Assembly: GCA_037355855.1 (NCBI GenBank)
Contig: CM074759.1
Span: 4,774,001-4,838,000 of the forward strand
Source: Pseudo-nitzschia pungens
Taxonomy: Eukaryota; Bacillariophyta; Bacillariophyceae; Bacillariales; Bacillariaceae
Direction of reading: 5' to 3'
DNA: 64,000 bases
The translations under genes were made by a program, and so were the position numbers. Shown here piece by piece: positions 62,801-64,000 of this stretch (positions are counted from its first letter, which is position 1; each line of letters opens with the position of its first letter). The notes beneath the pieces were generated by a model, which worked only from the letters and a program-made list of their open reading frames with translations, was not told where the DNA came from and made no database searches.

Positions 62801-64000
62801 TCCAAGAGTTCAGCCATATTGCCACTCTCTTTCAGGAATCTGTCCGTTCCTCACAAACTGGTAGGATTCTCCGGCTCACTGCTGAAGCTCTCAGGCTTGA
62901 ACTTGGGTTCCCTCTTCATCTTGGTGTCACACCCTATCATCCTTTTGCTTCATACGTTACTCCTTGCTGGTACAAGCACGTGTGGAAGTTCTTTTCTGAT
63001 CACCCTGTTCGCTTGTTTGAGGACTTCCCAGATCTCCCTCTGCTACGTTCCAATGACTGTTATCTCATGCCAGCCTTTGTCAAAGCTGGCTTCAGAGGTG
63101 CTGACTTGTCCCTCTTAAATCACATTCGCATGTCCCTCAAGGCTATTTCCCTTGCTGATATTTGTACTCCAGATGGGACCAGACTCTCTCCCATGGCTTT
63201 CCAGTTGACATCCTCCAACCACTTGAGAGATCATCTTGACTGGCCACGACGTCCTCCACCTTGGCCTCCAGCAGCACAGCGCTTATGGACTAAGGCTCTT
63301 CAGACCTGTTTTCTTCCCCCCTGTCCACCCCCTGCAGCCAGGGCACTGGCTCCTTCTTTTCACCTTGGGCATTGGCTCTCTCCCCAGACAGCTTCTCTTT
63401 GGCCTTGGTTTTTGTCTCCATCTACCAACAGAATATTCTCCAAAACTTCTACTGGCTGGAATGTGGGCACCTCCCAAGGCAGGGGCAGATACAGGATCAC
63501 TTCTGATATCCTTTCTGATAAACCAGCCTGTGCCAATGTGCTTGTCTCCCCTGTGATCTGTGGCCAAGTTGTACGCGTTGTTGGGTCCTCTGCCTTTGTT
63601 TCTGAACCTCCTGACATGGATCCTCTGGAGTACAATCCATATGATTCTCTTCCAGACTCCCCTGCAGATGCCTTTGATGCACTCTGTGAGGCTCCAAGAG
63701 TACTTCTCCACAAATATTCCCTACCACAGGCTGGCTGTCAGCCCCTTGTTGATGCTATTAAGAGTGGTACTGCCAGTGCTGTCTGTGATGGTTCATTTGA
63801 TCACCTCATTGTTCCTCACTGGCTGTAATTTTGTCAGTGGGTCCCCTGAGGATCAGTCATCCTACAGGAGTGAACTGACAGGAATCATTGGGGTTCTCAC
63901 CTGTTGCACTGCTCTGGTGAGTCTTTTTGATATTGCTTCTGGCTCTATCACCATTGCCCTTGATGGTGACACAGCTCTCAAACAGGCTGAGGGATCATGG
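59809..64000 (+). pseudogene. LINE-A2 ORF2, inactivated (RT core deleted)
   Basis: ATG at 59809 overlaps the ORF1 stop in ATGGTTAG. The frame is open to 62349 and includes an intact APE endonuclease (LGIDHNSD, PIDAIWVS, SDHRMLW) and the first RT motif (AMNDAKGCYDGI). At about 62344 some 390 nt present in A3 (39284-39672) are missing, removing GQGNGIGP and FVDD. Downstream are a 1-nt deletion near 62490 (one T fewer in GGGGTTTT), a TGA at about 62740 where A3 has AGA, and a deletion of about 70 bp near 63801 inside RNase H. The copy cannot encode RT. The reading frame leaves the window in RNase H. Confidence 0.9.

Larger units (their letters stand above)
56971..64000 (+). mobile_element. LINE-A body (ORF1 and ORF2), probably the continuation of A2
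   Basis: Plus-strand LINE-A from just before the ORF1 ATG to the right edge of the window. It has the same subfamily changes as A1 (shared 7-nt and 1-nt insertions in ORF1). It begins where LINE-B ends, and the A2 5' UTR stops where LINE-B begins. The simplest reading is one A2 copy split by LINE-B with loss of about 540 bp of 5' UTR. A separate 5'-truncated copy is possible. Confidence 0.8.

Overview
This is a eukaryotic window made almost entirely of retrotransposons and DNA transposons nested inside one another. The organism is probably a diatom or a related stramenopile. Two features support this: the Gag zinc knuckle (a C..H.H..C motif before a WSEC-type end) and the GTGQGSGNSPMIW motif in one reverse transcriptase, which resemble proteins I know from diatom genomes. 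No search was run. I found no rRNA, CRISPR array, operon or bacterial-type gene, and only one short reading frame (28383-28649) that may be a remnant of a host gene. Element names used here (LINE-A, LINE-B, Gy-A to Gy-D) are informal.

Layout. (1) 1-28382 is a minus-strand LINE-A copy (A1) that runs off the left edge. It is split by a 2.2-kb ORF-less LINE-A derivative (A4, 967-3175), by Ty3/gypsy element Gy-A (4976-25080), and by a solo LTR (25770-26086). Gy-A is split by Gy-B (9919-24540). Gy-B is split by an 8.9-kb terminal-inverted-repeat (TIR) element (13381-22259). That element contains a hAT-like insertion (15146-17527), two opposed arrays of a 181-bp satellite, triplet repeats and a GC-rich minisatellite. 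(2) 28383-29227 is non-repetitive spacer with the possible exon. (3) From 29228 rightwards lies a plus-strand LINE-A copy (A2). Its 5' UTR is interrupted by Gy-C (30548-46344), which carries an intact 10.8-kb LINE-A (A3, 32091-42889). (4) 46364-56970 is a decayed minus-strand LINE-B, split by an intact gypsy element Gy-D (50063-55813). (5) 56971-64000 is a mutated LINE-A ORF1/ORF2 region, plausibly the continuation of A2.

Target-site duplications (TSDs) that I could read directly fix most of the nesting: AGCAT (Gy-A), CTCTT (Gy-B), GTGCT (Gy-D), GTCCA (solo LTR), 15 bp (A4), 18-20 bp (A3), 8 bp (hAT-like), and probably 2 bp (large TIR element).

Two elements look potentially autonomous. A3 has a 990-aa ORF1 and a 1946-aa ORF2 (APE endonuclease, RT, RNase H, CCHC finger). 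Its ORF2 start and ORF1 stop overlap in ATGGTTAG. Gy-D has Gag and a PR-RT-RNaseH-INT Pol in one frame, separated by a single TGA. The most interesting signals are the conserved in-frame gag-TGA-pol junction, the palindrome at the primer-binding position, covarying hairpins at LTR tips and in the LINE 3' UTR, the palindromic 8.9-kb satellite-bearing transposon, and a PCNA-binding-type motif at the end of LINE-B.
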